64,000 nucleotides of DNA from Methylotetracoccus oryzae (GCF_006175985.1 NZ_SRSH01000001.1:372001-436000), one strand, 5' to 3'; shown: positions 7,938 through 17,994, numbered from the stretch's first letter. Translations and numbers: made by a program. Notes: generated from the letters alone by a model not told the origin.

Positions 7938-10900
7938 TCAGTCGCGCTCAAGCCCCCCCGTGTCTTCCGACGCCGTGGGTACCGGCCCACTCGCCTGCTG
8001 CAGCAAGCGCAAAGCGCCTGGGTAATCGAAGGCGGCGATGCGCCGCAGGACGTCTGCTGCCGATGCACCGAGCGCACCGTTGAGGACGCCTGCATTACGC
8101 TCAGCCAACTGGCTGGCGGCAAGGTCGCCCGCTTCGAGCAAGGCCAGCAAACGCGCTACGACGGCGCCGCTGAGTTCCGGATTCGGCGCGGCGGCCGGTA
8201 CCGACTCAAGTGTCGGCATCAGGCCCCTGAGGCGTCCGATCAGATCCTCCAGCGCTGATCTCACCGCCGCCGCCGCGTGCTGGATCTCGCTCGCCGCGGC
8301 ACCATGACGCAGCAGGGCATCGAGCTCCGCCGCCAGTTGCTGGACCAGGGTCGCGCCGATACTGCCGGCAGCCCCCTTGAGCGCATGCGCCCGATGCCGT
8401 AATTCGGTCCAGTCGCTTTCCGCAAGCTCGTGCCAGGGCAGGACATCCGGCGCGTACTGTTCCGCGAACATTTTTAGCAGGCGCCGATACAGCCCTTCGT
8501 TACCGCGCACGAGAGCCAGACCGTACGCGGCATCGAGGCCAGGCACAGAGAAGGACTGCGCGATCACCGCGGCCGACTGCGACGCCGCCTCCGGCTTGGC
8601 TGGGTTCGAGGCGTCTCCCCCCGCCAGCAACGGCAACCAGGCCAGCAGTGCCGCGTAGAGCTTGTCGGGGTCCACCGGCTTGGCCACGAAATCGTTCATC
8701 CCGGCTTCCAGGCAGGCCTTGCGGTCCTCCTCGAACACGTTAGCCGTCATCGCCAGGATCGGCGTCGCTGCATGGCCGGGCAACGCGCGGATGGAACGGG
8801 CAGCGCCCAACCCGTCGAGCTCCGGCATCTGCACGTCCATCAAAATCAGCGCGTAATCGTTTTCGGCAGCCCGATCGACCGCCTCGCGCCCGTTCGATGC
8901 GGTATCGACCGAAAAGCCCACTGCACGGAGCAGTTCCAGCGCGACTTCCTGGTTGATGGCGTTGTCCTCCGCCAGCAACAGGCGGGCACCGGCACAGCGC
9001 CGTCGCAACTTCGACTCGGCATCAGGGTCGACTGCCGCGCGGGGCGCCATGACCGGCTGCACTCGCTGGAGCCAGGCAGTAAACCAGAAGAGGCTGCCCC
9101 GCCCCGGCTCAGTCTCCACGCCGGTTTGCCCACCCATCAGTTGCGCCAGCCGGCTCGTGATCGTCAACCCAAGACCGGTACCGCCATACCGTCGGGTGGT
9201 CGAGGCGTCTGCCTGCTCGAAGGCATCGAACAGGGTCGGCAGCTTGTCGGCGGCGATGCCGATGCCGCTGTCCTCCACTTCGAAACGCACCAGGACATCG
9301 GCATCCTTTTCCCCCAGAACTCTCGCCCGCAGTTGGATGCTGCCCCGCTCGGTGAATTTCGCGGCGTTGCCGGCATAGTTCAGCAGTGCCTGCCGGAGTC
9401 GCGTTTCGTCGCCCCGAACCCACGACAAGCTCTGGTCCAGCTCGATCGACACTGTCAGCCCCTTGGCCTGCGCATCGGCCGCGATCAGGGCACCCACCTG
9501 TTCCAGCAGGGTACCGAGCTGCAGATCGACCCGCTCCAGCACCAGGCGGCCCGCTTCGATCTTCGACAGATCCAGAATGTCGCTGATGATGGACATCAGG
9601 TGCTTGGCAGCCGCGTCGATCTTGGTCACATGGTCGCGCTGCCGTCCATCGAGCGAGCTGCGCTGCAGCAGATGCGTCAGCCCGACGATCGCGTTCATCG
9701 GCGTGCGGATTTCGTGGCTCATGTTCGCCAGAAATGCACTTTTCGCCCGATTCGCGGCCTCTGCGCGCGCGCGCGCCTCGGCCAGCTGCACCGTCCGTTC
9801 CTCGACGAGACTTTCCAGGCGCTGGCGATAACCGGCCAGCTCCTCCTGCGCCAGCTTGCTCTCGGTGATGTCCTGCTTGACCGCGAGATAGTGCGTGATG
9901 CGCCCATCCGGTTGCCGGATCGGGGCAACGATCGCTGCCTCGACATAGGCGGTACCGTCCTTACGCCGATTCGAGAACTCGCCGGACCAGACGCGTCCTT
10001 CGGTCAAGGCCCGCCACAGCGCTGCATGCGTGTCCGGCGCCGTCTGTCCGGACCGCAGGATCCGGGGATTCTGGCCGATGACCTCCTCGCGCGTGTATCC
10101 GGTCACACGCAGGAACGCCTCGTTGACGTACTCGATCTCCGCCTGCAGATTGGTGATCACGATACTCTCGGGACTCTGCTCCACGGCCTGGGACAGTTTA
10201 CTGAGCTGCTCTTCCGTGGCCTTACGCTCCGTGATGTCGACGGTGATCGCGGCGTAAAACTGGGGCTGTCCCGTCGTGTCCGCACTGACCCAGGCGTTCA
10301 TCATGGTCGGAAACACAGAGCCATCCAGACGCCGGTGCCAAACCTCCTCGCCGACGAAGCTGCCTTCCCGATGCAATTGCTCCACCAGGGCCAGGACCCG
10401 AGGACGCTGCTCGTCGCTGTGTAGCACGAGCAAAGGACATCCCACCAGCGCGGATCGATCCCAGCCGTGCATTCGGGCAAAGGCCTCGTTGACATAAGTC
10501 AGGCGCGTTTCCATGTCGGCGATGGCGACGCCATAGGTCGCTTCTTCGGCCAGGGATCTGAACTGCCGCAGTTCCAGTTCGCTCGTCTTCCGCTCCGTGA
10601 CGTCATCCACCAGACCGTGCCACACCGTTCCGCCGTCGGTGTCCGGGACCGGCATGGAGCGGCCCTCGAGCCAGATCGTGCCTTTGTGGGGATGCAGATA
10701 GCGGAACTCGCTGTGCCAAAGCTTCTGGGACCGGGCCGATTCCGTGATACCTGAGATGACCCGTTCCCGGTCCTCGGCGTGGATGCGTGACAGGAATGGC
10801 GAGAAATCACGCGCCAGTTCATCCGGAGCCAGTCCGAACACCTCTGCGGCGCTCGGGCTCGCGTACGGCATGGCGAAGGCGCCATCCGGGCCCTGTCGAA

Positions 10901-11882
10901 ATGAGTAGATCACCCCGGGAGAGGCCTCGACCAGATTGGTGAGCTTTTCCGACACGTCCTGCAACGCGGCCTGGGCCGCGCGTTGATCTTCCAGCACGCG
11001 CAGCAGCTCCAGACGAGCGCGTTCGGCTTCTTCCGCATTCCGGCGCAAGGTCGCCTCGGCCCGATTGCGCTCGGTGACATCGAAGAAAGTGGCCAGATAA
11101 CCGTCACCGATGGCCGTGCCGGAAATGAGGTAGCTGCGCTCCTCGCCATTCCTGGCGGTGACCCGGTACTCTTCGGCCAGAATGTCGCCGCCGCGCTCCG
11201 TCGCCGCCGACACGGCGGCCGTCCAGGTATCGATCACCCATTGCCGGTAGGCGGGATCCGGGTAGGCCTGCTGCCACCAGTCATCGAGCGTCGGCAGATC
11301 GGCACGGCTGTAGCCGAACGCCTGCTCGAAGCGGGCATTGCACCCGACGATGACGCCGCTGCTGTCAACGTGACACAAGGGGACCGGCGCGTGATCGAAC
11401 AATTGCCTGAAGCGCGCTTCGCTGCGCTGCTGGGCTGCAGCCGCTTCCCGTCGGGCCTGTCGCTCCCGGGCATCCTTCAACTCGCGCTGCACCGCGGGCG
11501 CCAGACGTGCGAGATGGTCTTTCATGAGGTAGTCGCTGGCGCCCGCGCGCATCAACTCCACCGCACGCTCCTCGCCGATGTTGCCCGACACCACGATGAA
11601 CGGCAGGTCCAGCGGACTGGCCTGAACGATCGGCAGCGCGTCGCCGGCCGTGAAGCCGGGTAGCTGATAATCCGACAATACGATGTCCCAGGCGCCCTCG
11701 GCCAGCGCCGACCGAAGCTCGTCGGCATTCTCGACCCGTCGGTGGGACACCGCGAAGCCGCCGCGCTGCAACTGCCGCAGCACCAGCGCGGCATCGCTGG
11801 GAGAGTCTTCGATGATCAGTACGGAGAGCGGGACTGTCGCGAAGGCGTCCATTGCCGGCTCAGCGCGACGGTGGGGGCTCAT
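7938..11882 (-). CDS. hybrid sensor histidine kinase (REC-PASx4-HisKA-HATPase-REC-HPt)
   Basis: A 1314-residue soluble phosphorelay kinase with no membrane segment. Domains in order: receiver (about 19-135, phospho-acceptor Asp71 in LSDYQLPG); four PAS domains (about 153-272, 312-430, 435-558, 562-682); coiled coil; HisKA with His723 in [13 protein letters not shown]; HATPase_c with DSGIGIA and GGTGLGL; second receiver with Asp1016 in LMDVQMPE; HPt with His1166 in [11 protein letters not shown]. The first start overlaps the upstream response regulator by 23 bases; Met11 at 11852 lies just past that stop and is a reasonable alternative. The N-terminal receiver lets it accept phosphate from another kinase, most simply the one encoded two genes upstream. 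No DNA-binding output regulator is adjacent. Confidence 0.93.
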   Translation of the reverse strand: MSPHRRAEPAMDAFATVPLSVLIIEDSPSDAALVLRQLQRGGFAVSHRRVENADELRSALAEGAWDIVLSDYQLPGFTAGDALPIVQASPLDLPFIVVSGNIGEERAVELMRAGASDYLMKDHLARLAPAVQRELKDARERQARREAAAAQQRSEARFRQLFDHAPVPLCHVDSSGVIVGCNARFEQAFGYSRADLPTLDDWWQQAYPDPAYRQWVIDTWTAAVSAATERGGDILAEEYRVTARNGEERSYLISGTAIGDGYLATFFDVTERNRAEATLRRNAEEAERARLELLRVLEDQRAAQAALQDVSEKLTNLVEASPGVIYSFRQGPDGAFAMPYASPSAAEVFGLAPDELARDFSPFLSRIHAEDRERVISGITESARSQKLWHSEFRYLHPHKGTIWLEGRSMPVPDTDGGTVWHGLVDDVTERKTSELELRQFRSLAEEATYGVAIADMETRLTYVNEAFARMHGWDRSALVGCPLLVLHSDEQRPRVLALVEQLHREGSFVGEEVWHRRLDGSVFPTMMNAWVSADTTGQPQFYAAITVDITERKATEEQLSKLSQAVEQSPESIVITNLQAEIEYVNEAFLRVTGYTREEVIGQNPRILRSGQTAPDTHAALWRALTEGRVWSGEFSNRRKDGTAYVEAAIVAPIRQPDGRITHYLAVKQDITESKLAQEELAGYRQRLESLVEERTVQLAEARARAEAANRAKSAFLANMSHEIRTPMNAIVGLTHLLQRSSLDGRQRDHVTKIDAAAKHLMSIISDILDLSKIEAGRLVLERVDLQLGTLLEQVGALIAADAQAKGLTVSIELDQSLSWVRGDETRLRQALLNYAGNAAKFTERGSIQLRARVLGEKDADVLVRFEVEDSGIGIAADKLPTLFDAFEQADASTTRRYGGTGLGLTITSRLAQLMGGQTGVETEPGRGSLFWFTAWLQRVQPVMAPRAAVDPDAESKLRRRCAGARLLLAEDNAINQEVALELLRAVGFSVDTASNGREAVDRAAENDYALILMDVQMPELDGLGAARSIRALPGHAATPILAMTANVFEEDRKACLEAGMNDFVAKPVDPDKLYAALLAWLPLLAGGDASNPAKPEAASQSAAVIAQSFSVPGLDAAYGLALVRGNEGLYRRLLKMFAEQYAPDVLPWHELAESDWTELRHRAHALKGAAGSIGATLVQQLAAELDALLRHGAAASEIQHAAAAVRSALEDLIGRLRGLMPTLESVPAAAPNPELSGAVVARLLALLEAGDLAASQLAERNAGVLNGALGASAADVLRRIAAFDYPGALRLLQQASGPVPTASEDTGGLERD

Positions 11883-12300
11883 TGATGACGAGCCAGTACA
11901 GCCCCAGCTGTTTGACGGTCCCTACGAAATCGCTGAAGTCGACCGGCTTCCGGATGTAGCTGTTGGAGCCGAGATCATAGCCGCAGTCGATATCGTGCTC
12001 CTCGTTGGACGAGGTCAGGATGACGACCGGTACTCTTCGGGTCCGGACGTCGGCCCGAATACGGCGCAGCACATCCAGCCCGTCGACCCGCGGCAGTTTC
12101 AGGTCGAGCAGCACCAACACCGGCAGATCCGTCGCGTCGCGGTCGCCGTGTGGCCCCGTGCCGAACAGATAATCCAGCGCCTCCTGCCCGTCCTCGGCCA
12201 CAACCAGGCGATTGCCGATACCGTTTTTTGCCAGGGCTCGCCGCGTGAGCCCAACGTCGCTGGGATTGTCTTCAACCAGCAGGATCACCTTCTCTTTCAT
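11860..12300 (-). CDS. single-domain response regulator, Rcp1-like
   Basis: A 146-residue stand-alone receiver. The acidic pair is in LLVEDNPSD, phospho-acceptor Asp66 lies in [11 protein letters not shown], the switch Ser/Thr in ILTSSNEE and the conserved Lys in YIRKPVDF. The YIRKPVDF ending and the long loop after ALDYLFG resemble the Rcp1 group that partners cyanobacterial phytochrome Cph1. There is no output domain, so it shuttles phosphate or acts by protein contact. Its ATG overlaps the stop of the upstream kinase (ATGA at 12297-12300), implying translational coupling, and its 3' end overlaps the first possible start of the large hybrid kinase. It is likely the cognate partner of the ethylene-receptor-like kinase. 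Confidence 0.92.
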   Translation of the reverse strand: MKEKVILLVEDNPSDVGLTRRALAKNGIGNRLVVAEDGQEALDYLFGTGPHGDRDATDLPVLVLLDLKLPRVDGLDVLRRIRADVRTRRVPVVILTSSNEEHDIDCGYDLGSNSYIRKPVDFSDFVGTVKQLGLYWLVINEPPPSR

Positions 12301-13769
12301 GCCTCAGCCCCCAGCGTGAAATAAAGGGTTGCACCACGATCAGGCACGGCCTCCGCCCAGAGCCGCCCCCGATGCCGTCGGACGATGCGCTGCACCGTTG
12401 CCAGACCGATCCCCGTACCGGGGAACTCACTGGCCTTATGGAGCCGATGAAACGGATCGCCCAGTTTGTCAGCGTGCGCCATGTCGAAGCCCACACCATT
12501 GTCGCGCACGAAATACACGCGTCGCAGGGCACCCGCCTGCCGCGTCTCTTCGCAGCCGAACGCGATGCGCGCCACCGGACGCGGTCGCGTGAACTTGAAC
12601 GCGTTTTCCAGCAAGTTGGTCAGCGCGATTTCGAGCAGCCGGGCATCGCCCTCCGCCAGCACGCCGACCTGAATCGTGCATTCGATCTGTCGTGACGGTT
12701 GCGCCTGCAGCAGCCGGTCGGCGACCGTCCGGGCGAGTTCGCTGAGATCGAGCGATTCGTACCGGAGCTCCTGCCGAGTCACGCGGGACAGCAACAGCAA
12801 ATCATCGATCAGACCGCCCATCCGCTGCGTTTCGGCACGCACCAGGTCGATGTAGCCTTGCGCCGTGGCATCGAGTTGCTCACGGTAGTCTTCCATCAAC
12901 GCCAGGCTCCAGCCATCGATCCCGCGCAGCGGCGCCCGCAGATCGTGCGCCACGGAGTAGGAAAATGCTTCCAGCTCCCGGTTGGCCAGTTCCAGCCGCT
13001 CTTCGGCGCGCTGCAGTCCGCTGATATCTCGCGCGGCGGCGAACACCCCGGCCACCCGGCCGGCCTCATCGCGATAGACACTGGCGTTATAGAGGACGGG
13101 GGTGACGGCTCCCGATGCATGGCGGATCGCCAGTGGAAAGTCGATGACCCGGCCATTGGCATAGGCCTCCTGGTAGCCAGCTCGGGCTCGCTGCGGTTCC
13201 GTGAAGTAATCGCTGAAATCGCTGCCGATCAGACGTTCCCGTCCGCAGCCAGTCGCCTGTTCGGTGGCCTCGTTGACGTCCAGGATCCGGCCATCGGCAC
13301 CGATGGTGACCAGTGGGTCCAGGCTTGCCTCAATCAAACTGCGAGCGTACTGGTATGACTCGCGCAGTTTCTGGTTCGACGCCTCCAGCTGTCGGGCAGA
13401 TGGCGCCTTCAATGCCATCGGCATGCTGCGCCACAGGACGATCGCCGTAGTCAGGGACAGCAGAGCCGTCAGGACCCGGGCACCGGCATCGGCGACGTAG
13501 CTGGCCCGCCAGACGTTGATCACGTCGAAGACATGCGTCGTACCGCAGGCCATTACGAACAGACCAAACAGGACCAACAGCCAGCGATGGGAGACGTCGG
13601 GGCGTTTCCGTGCGAAGAACCAAAGTGTGAAAGGGATTGAAAAATAGGATGCGGCCGTGACGCCGTCAGCGACCACCAGCGTGGCCACCAGACCGGACTG
13701 CCACTGCAGGCAGTAGCCATGCGGCATCCACTGCAACGCATTCAGGGAGGTTGTAAACCAGTCGCCCAT
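12297..13769 (-). CDS. ethylene-receptor-like sensor histidine kinase (EBD-PAS-HisKA-HATPase)
   Basis: A 490-residue kinase. Three membrane helices occupy about residues 25-115. They match the ethylene-binding domain of plant ETR1 and cyanobacterial Etr1: Asp35, Tyr42-Phe-Ser-Ile-Pro46, the segment HRWLLVLFG, and Cys75-Gly-Thr-Thr-His79. Their spacing equals that of ETR1 Asp25, Tyr32-Pro36, Cys65 and His69 with a constant offset of ten. In ETR1 the Cys and His hold the copper(I) that binds ethylene. A PAS domain follows (about 140-255), then a phytochrome-type HisKA with His275 in SVAHDLRAPLRG, and HATPase_c with N-box LLENAFKF, DNGVGF and GTGIGL. AGGCGGAGCG before the ATG at 13769 decides the start. 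Ethylene as ligand is inferred; the kinase assignment is certain. Confidence 0.9.
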   Translation of the reverse strand: MGDWFTTSLNALQWMPHGYCLQWQSGLVATLVVADGVTAASYFSIPFTLWFFARKRPDVSHRWLLVLFGLFVMACGTTHVFDVINVWRASYVADAGARVLTALLSLTTAIVLWRSMPMALKAPSARQLEASNQKLRESYQYARSLIEASLDPLVTIGADGRILDVNEATEQATGCGRERLIGSDFSDYFTEPQRARAGYQEAYANGRVIDFPLAIRHASGAVTPVLYNASVYRDEAGRVAGVFAAARDISGLQRAEERLELANRELEAFSYSVAHDLRAPLRGIDGWSLALMEDYREQLDATAQGYIDLVRAETQRMGGLIDDLLLLSRVTRQELRYESLDLSELARTVADRLLQAQPSRQIECTIQVGVLAEGDARLLEIALTNLLENAFKFTRPRPVARIAFGCEETRQAGALRRVYFVRDNGVGFDMAHADKLGDPFHRLHKASEFPGTGIGLATVQRIVRRHRGRLWAEAVPDRGATLYFTLGAEA

Positions 13770-13997
13770 CGCTCCGCCTACCGCCGAGTCTTGAGGCGTC
13801 GCGCCGCCATGACCGCCGCTCGCCGCATGAGTGGATTGGAGATAGGGTAGCGTGATGACGGAAGGGCGGGCACCATGGCGGGACATCTGTCCGGGACGCG
13901 AGCAGTTCCCGCGGCACGGTCGCACGGCACACGCAACACGGCCTCGCAGCGCGCCGTCACAGCGCTCGCCCGCGGCGCTTCGCATCGGGCCAGCACC

Positions 13998-15113
13998 TCA
14001 GTCGATTCCGGTGTGACGCTCGACGATCTCGGCAAACGCATCGAAGCCCTCGATGAAGGCGTCGGTGACATCCGGATCGAAGTGACGGCCTCGTTGCGCG
14101 GCGATCATGACGCGGGCTTGCTCGAGCGGGAAGGCCTTCTTGTAGACGCGCGGAGAAACCAGGGCATCGAACACATCGGCCAGCGCCATCAGCCGCGCGC
14201 ACACGGGGATTCGGTCTCCCGCCAGTCCATCGGGATAACCGGCGCCATCCCAGCGCTCGTGATGCGACCGCGCGATATCCTTGGCGACCGACAGAAACTC
14301 CGGTGGCTCTTCGATGTCCTGCTCCGCCCGTTCGATCGCGGCAGCGCCCAGTTCGGCATGCGTCCGCATGACACTCCATTCCGCGGCGGTCAACGCGCCG
14401 GGCTTGCGGAGAATGTGATCCGGGATGCCTACCTTCCCGATGTCATGCAGTGGCGCCGAAAGGATTACGAGTCGGATGGCGTGCGCATCCAGTGAATCGC
14501 GGAAGCGGGGGTGATCCTGCAGACCGTTTGCCAACAGCCGGACGTAGGCTTCGGTCCGCAGGATGTGGTTACCGGTTTCCGGGTCCCGCATCTCGGCCAG
14601 GTGCGCAAGGGCCCGGATCGTGAGGTGCTGGATCAGGTCGTTTTCGGCCATGCGCCGGGCGACTTCCGTTTCCAGGAAGGAATTCTGATCGCACAACCAA
14701 TCCCGGGCTCTCTTGGCGTCGATCTGCGCACGAACCCGAGCCAGAACGACAGCGGGCTGAATGGGCTTGGTGATGTAGTCGGCGGCCCCGAGGCCGAGAC
14801 CATGCGCGACTTGAGCGGCCTCATCCAGCCCCGTCAGGAAGATCACCGGAATCTTCCGCGTGACGGGATCCGCACGCAGCCGTTCGAAGACTTCGTAGCC
14901 GTCCACATCCGGCATCATCACATCGAGGAGCACGAGGTCCGGGATCGGATCGCGCCGGGCGTAGTGGAGCGCCGCCTGACCACAGTTCGCGACCTTCACG
15001 CGATATCCGGCGTCGCTCAGCAGCTCTCCGAGGACTTGCAGATTCTCGGGCGCGTCATCCACCAGCAACAGCGTGCGGGACAGGTTTCCGCCATCAAGGT
15101 CGCAGCTCTTCAT
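13998..15113 (-). CDS. HD-GYP response regulator (cyclic-di-GMP phosphodiesterase)
   Basis: A 371-residue RpfG-type protein. The N-terminal receiver (about 12-130) has phospho-acceptor Asp64 in LLDVMMPDVDG and the conserved Lys in YITKPIQP. A coiled linker leads to an HD-GYP domain with the metal-binding HDIGKVGIPD (from 223) and the full signature HHERWDGAGYP (284-294). All visible catalytic elements are intact, so hydrolysis of cyclic-di-GMP is expected. An in-frame ATG at 15143 would add ten residues and cannot be excluded. The gene lies 228 bases upstream of, and on the same strand as, the ethylene-receptor-like kinase, so it could be an output of that phosphorelay, though it may have its own transcript. 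Confidence 0.93.
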   Translation of the reverse strand: MKSCDLDGGNLSRTLLLVDDAPENLQVLGELLSDAGYRVKVANCGQAALHYARRDPIPDLVLLDVMMPDVDGYEVFERLRADPVTRKIPVIFLTGLDEAAQVAHGLGLGAADYITKPIQPAVVLARVRAQIDAKRARDWLCDQNSFLETEVARRMAENDLIQHLTIRALAHLAEMRDPETGNHILRTEAYVRLLANGLQDHPRFRDSLDAHAIRLVILSAPLHDIGKVGIPDHILRKPGALTAAEWSVMRTHAELGAAAIERAEQDIEEPPEFLSVAKDIARSHHERWDGAGYPDGLAGDRIPVCARLMALADVFDALVSPRVYKKAFPLEQARVMIAAQRGRHFDPDVTDAFIEGFDAFAEIVERHTGID

Positions 15114-15557
15114 TCTTGGACTTGGTACGGCTGGCCTGATCATTAGACTTGTCCCGACAGGCCGGATGTCATGCCCAGTCGAGTCCCCTGCCGAGGGAGA
15201 GTTCCGCGGATGGAAAACAAACACGGCACGCGCCGCAGGTCGTTTGCTGACCCGGTCGCAGCACCCGCCGATGAGCACCCTTTCCCCCCTAAGCCCCAGG
15301 GATTATACCGAACGAAAGGGGTAGCGGATGGGGTGTTTGGAGACCTTCCATGCCAACGGTCAGACGCTTCGCAAGGCGACTGGAATTGCCGCTCGAACCG
15401 AGTAACCACCCTTCGATACAGGTGTTAATCCGCCAGCGCGATGGGGGCTGAGGTCAACCCGCGGAGAAGGCAGCCATTCGCGGAACCCGGATCTGCCCCG
15501 ACGAAGCGCCCGGCCCCCCCGGTTTTCGCCCTTGATGACGACTATCAACGTCGCGGC
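15114..15557. other. intergenic region, nothing recognised
   Basis: These 444 bases lie between the divergent HD-GYP regulator and the diverged YidB-like gene, so promoters for both should be here. Several short open frames cross it, but none has a credible start or domain. I looked for a cyclic-di-GMP riboswitch core and saw no convincing one by eye. Confidence 0.4.
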
Positions 15558-16169
15558 ATGTCAGCCTTTCTGGATAGGCGATTGTTCCCATGTACGGTCC
15601 CTGGCGTTGCGACTAGGCTGACGCACGAAGCCTTCCTAGACCACGCGACGATGGATGACCTGATTCAATTTGGCGAGTGGGTTGGCCTCGGGGAACGCTC
15701 CTCCAGGTTCATCGCTACCATCCTGCAGCACATGCTCAGCCCCGACCATGGCGGATTGTGCGGATTCGTCGATCGCTTCCGGCGCACCGGAGACGGGGCA
15801 ACCGTCGCATCCTGCAACGCCAGGGATCCGGCGAAGCTTGCGCTGACCGAGGCCGAACTGGACCTGGTGCTGCCCGTCTGGGTGGTGCATCAGCTCTCCG
15901 GATTATTCTGGCTATCGAGAAACGAAGTGAGAGGTGCCCTACGCTCTCTGATACCACGGCTTGTCGACCGGCTGATTCCCGATGGCTTGGTGCCCGACGT
16001 GATTGCGCCGGAGATTCAACAGTTCGTCGTTAGTGCCGCCTGGGGCAGCCCGCCCAATACCGCAAGCGCGAGTCCGATGGATACACCGGCGGCGCATGGC
16101 TGCCATGCGGTTCAGTCTGCACGGCATCCGCCTGATGGAAATGGGATGGAGCGCGCGGACGCCTCCTAG
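15558..16169 (+). CDS. diverged YidB-like (DUF937) protein, possibly decaying
   Basis: A 203-residue frame related to the YidB/DUF937 family. The block GGLCGFVDRFRRTGDGATVAS and the later RSLIPRLVDRLIPDGLVPD line up with the intact gene at 17187 ([21 protein letters not shown] and [16 protein letters not shown]). Invariant family residues are altered: the SW after VAS is replaced by SC, and the loop between the blocks differs. The last 40 residues are low-complexity and unlike any YidB. No clear Shine-Dalgarno precedes Met at 15558; an ATG at 15441 is also in frame. It may be a fast-evolving paralogue or a decaying gene. YidB has no established function beyond association with envelope/biofilm contexts. 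Confidence 0.5.
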   Translation: MSAFLDRRLFPCTVPGVATRLTHEAFLDHATMDDLIQFGEWVGLGERSSRFIATILQHMLSPDHGGLCGFVDRFRRTGDGATVASCNARDPAKLALTEAELDLVLPVWVVHQLSGLFWLSRNEVRGALRSLIPRLVDRLIPDGLVPDVIAPEIQQFVVSAAWGSPPNTASASPMDTPAAHGCHAVQSARHPPDGNGMERADAS

Positions 16170-16540
16170 CGGGGACAGCCGCGAACAGGTAATTCAACGA
16201 CAGCCCAAAAGGAGAACCACATCCAGCCAGCGGAGCCCGGGCAGAGGTGGCAGGAGCCCGACGGCGGACGGCGATGCGACGAACAGAGCGGGAATCTTCG
16301 AACGGTGGCCAACCGGATACGCTGGGCGTCCGGGTAACAGAACCATCGGCGTCACCCGACGGGCGATGCCCCCCGCGGATACCATCGGCGGACCGTTGCA
16401 AAAGGCCTCACTGTGCCGCCGATTACGCTCAAACGCTTGTAATTGTCAGTCACTCATTACTAGACTGCCGCAGTCGGAAAAGCGCCCCAACCGCTGGCAC
16501 ACCGACGGGACTCGAACCACACCACGAACGGAGTAGACGC
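16170..16540 (+). other. intergenic region with a stray Shine-Dalgarno-like AAAAGGAGAACC
   Basis: No gene is supported in these 371 bases. AAAAGGAGAACCA near 16206 resembles the ribosome site of the YidB-LysM gene (TTTTAGGAGAAACCG at 17172) but is not followed by a usable start, which would fit a lost gene copy. An AT-richer stretch around 16436-16470 may hold the promoter for the gene at 16541. Confidence 0.35.
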
Positions 16541-17041
16541 ATGGCCACGAAATCTGATTTCTCGACGGCGGAATGGCAAACACTGCGCGATGCCCCACAT
16601 CTCGTCGTCATCGCCGTGGCGGCAGCCGGCGGCAGCGGCCTGTTTGGCAGCCTCAAGGAAGCCATTGCACCTGCGGGGGGTATCGTCGAAGCGCTGAAGG
16701 GTAACAACGCCCTGCTCCGCGATGTCTGCGCGAAGGAAGAAATCAAGGCGGCAATCGACAACTTGAAGGATCAGTCGAAGGCCGAAGACCTCAAGTCAAT
16801 TCAGGCCGTTTTCCGGCAGCGGGCGATCGAATCCTCGCGGGATGCGGTCGACATTCTGAAAAACAAGGGGTTGACTGAAGATGCGGCAGCCTATGCTGAC
16901 TTCATCAAGAATCTCGGTGACCGGGTTGCCAACGCCGCCAAGGAAGGTTCGTTCCTGGGCTTCGGTGGTGAACGCGTCAGCGAACCGGAACGGATCCTGC
17001 TCACGGAGCTGGCCGAAGCCCTACTCGTCGCCTCCGCCTAG
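16541..17041 (+). CDS. conserved-looking helical protein of unknown function
   Basis: A 166-residue protein without signal peptide or clear membrane helix, although residues 21-45 are Ala/Gly-rich and hydrophobic (VVIAVAAAGGSGLFG). Most of the rest reads as amphipathic helix rich in Lys, Asp and Ala. I do not recognise a domain. The start is well supported: ACGGAGTAGACGC precedes the ATG, and the upstream frame is low-complexity. It is followed 145 bases later by the YidB-LysM gene on the same strand, and preceded by the diverged YidB copy, so it may belong to the same envelope-related group. It has one cysteine (in LLRDVCAKEEI). Confidence 0.75.
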   Translation: MATKSDFSTAEWQTLRDAPHLVVIAVAAAGGSGLFGSLKEAIAPAGGIVEALKGNNALLRDVCAKEEIKAAIDNLKDQSKAEDLKSIQAVFRQRAIESSRDAVDILKNKGLTEDAAAYADFIKNLGDRVANAAKEGSFLGFGGERVSEPERILLTELAEALLVASA

Positions 17042-17186
17042 AGCGGCAGCGGCAACCCGCACCGGCCCGTACGCGGCCCCACCCGGCAGCGACGACCGGA
17101 CACCCTCGGCCCGTTTCGCCGCAACCGGCGCGGCTGGCCGTCGAGACATCTCCCGACAGCAACACATCCACTTTTAGGAGAAACCG

Positions 17187-17870
17187 ATGAGTATTTTCGA
17201 CGACTTGTTGAAGTCAGCCTTGGGCGGCGGTTCCACGCCGGCACCCTCCCAGACCCAGACCCTGGTGCAGGGGGCCCTCGAGATGCTCAACAGCGCCGGG
17301 GGCGTGCAGGGCATCACCGAGAAATTCAAACAGTCAGGGCTGGGCGACCTCGTCGCCTCCTGGGTCGGTACGGGCGAAAACAAGCCGATCAGCGCCGAAC
17401 AGCTGACGAACGTGCTGGGGCCTGACAAAGTCGCGTCGCTCGCGCAACAGGCAGGGATTCCCGCTGAAAATGGCGCGCAGGCGCTGAGTCAGGTCTTTCC
17501 GGCCCTGTTGGACAAGCTGACCCCGGAAGGCATCATGCCGGACAAGGACCAGTTGATGACGATAGGCAAGGTCATCCTGGGCGGTGTCGGTGTGGCGGCC
17601 GCAGCCAAGGCTGCGGCCTCGATGTTCGGCAAAAAGGGCGACGAAACGGCCGTCGCGGAAGCGGCAACCGCGGGTGCTGCGGCAGCGCCAAATGTCGCGG
17701 CAACGGCGTCGGCCGTGACTCACACGGTGGTCTCGGGCGATACCCTGTCGAAGATCGCCAAACAGCATCTCGGCGACGCGAATGCCTGGCCGCGCATCTT
17801 CGAGGCCAACCGGGACGTGCTCGACAACCCCGACCGCATCTTTCCGGGCCAGGTACTGCGCATTCCCTAA
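17187..17870 (+). CDS. YidB-family (DUF937) protein with C-terminal LysM domain
   Basis: A 227-residue protein with two parts. Residues about 1-130 are a YidB/DUF937 domain, with [19 protein letters not shown] and the [11 protein letters not shown] motif. After an Ala-rich linker (about 135-180), residues about 183-227 form a LysM domain: [19 protein letters not shown], then [21 protein letters not shown]. LysM binds N-acetylglucosamine polymers such as peptidoglycan, but there is no signal peptide, as is usual for YidB/YgaU-type proteins. AGGAGAAACCG before the ATG is a strong ribosome site. It is convergent with the DUF1840 gene; a hairpin lies between them. Confidence 0.88.
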   Translation: MSIFDDLLKSALGGGSTPAPSQTQTLVQGALEMLNSAGGVQGITEKFKQSGLGDLVASWVGTGENKPISAEQLTNVLGPDKVASLAQQAGIPAENGAQALSQVFPALLDKLTPEGIMPDKDQLMTIGKVILGGVGVAAAAKAAASMFGKKGDETAVAEAATAGAAAAPNVAATASAVTHTVVSGDTLSKIAKQHLGDANAWPRIFEANRDVLDNPDRIFPGQVLRIP

Positions 17871-17938
17871 GTGGTCCGCCAGCCGTGGCGGCGCTGTGCA
17901 GACAGCGGCGCGCGGCGGACTGCAATCCCGTTCACATT

Positions 17939-17976
17939 CGAGCCGCGGGCCCCGACGCTTGCGGGACCGCGGCTCG
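17939..17976. terminator. hairpin between convergent genes, probable bidirectional terminator
   Basis: A perfect 10-bp stem (CGAGCCGCGG at 17939-17948, CCGCGGCTCG at 17967-17976) lies between the stop of the YidB-LysM gene and the stop of the DUF1840 gene. It is followed by TTCT rather than a full T-run. Confidence 0.5.
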
Positions 17977-17994
17977 TTCTCGACCAGCGGGCCG

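Noticed and set aside
9755-9780. CGCGCGCG-rich run in the hybrid kinase gene
   Set aside because: It is in-frame coding for Ala/Arg in the coiled-coil linker and needs no other explanation.
8772-10424. 550-codon open frame antisense to the large hybrid kinase
   Set aside because: The opposite strand carries an unbroken multidomain kinase; long antisense frames are expected in GC-rich DNA. The same applies to 51554-53386, 35970-37658 and 55893-57710.
15300-15440. Possible cyclic-di-GMP riboswitch near the HD-GYP gene
   Set aside because: I could not find the conserved tetraloop/receptor core by eye, and no credible pairing scheme emerged.
16490-16540. GGGACTCGAACC resembles the complement of a tRNA T-loop on the minus strand, with TGG nearby
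   Set aside because: The T-stem does not pair, and no anticodon or D arm can be folded in the flanking sequence.
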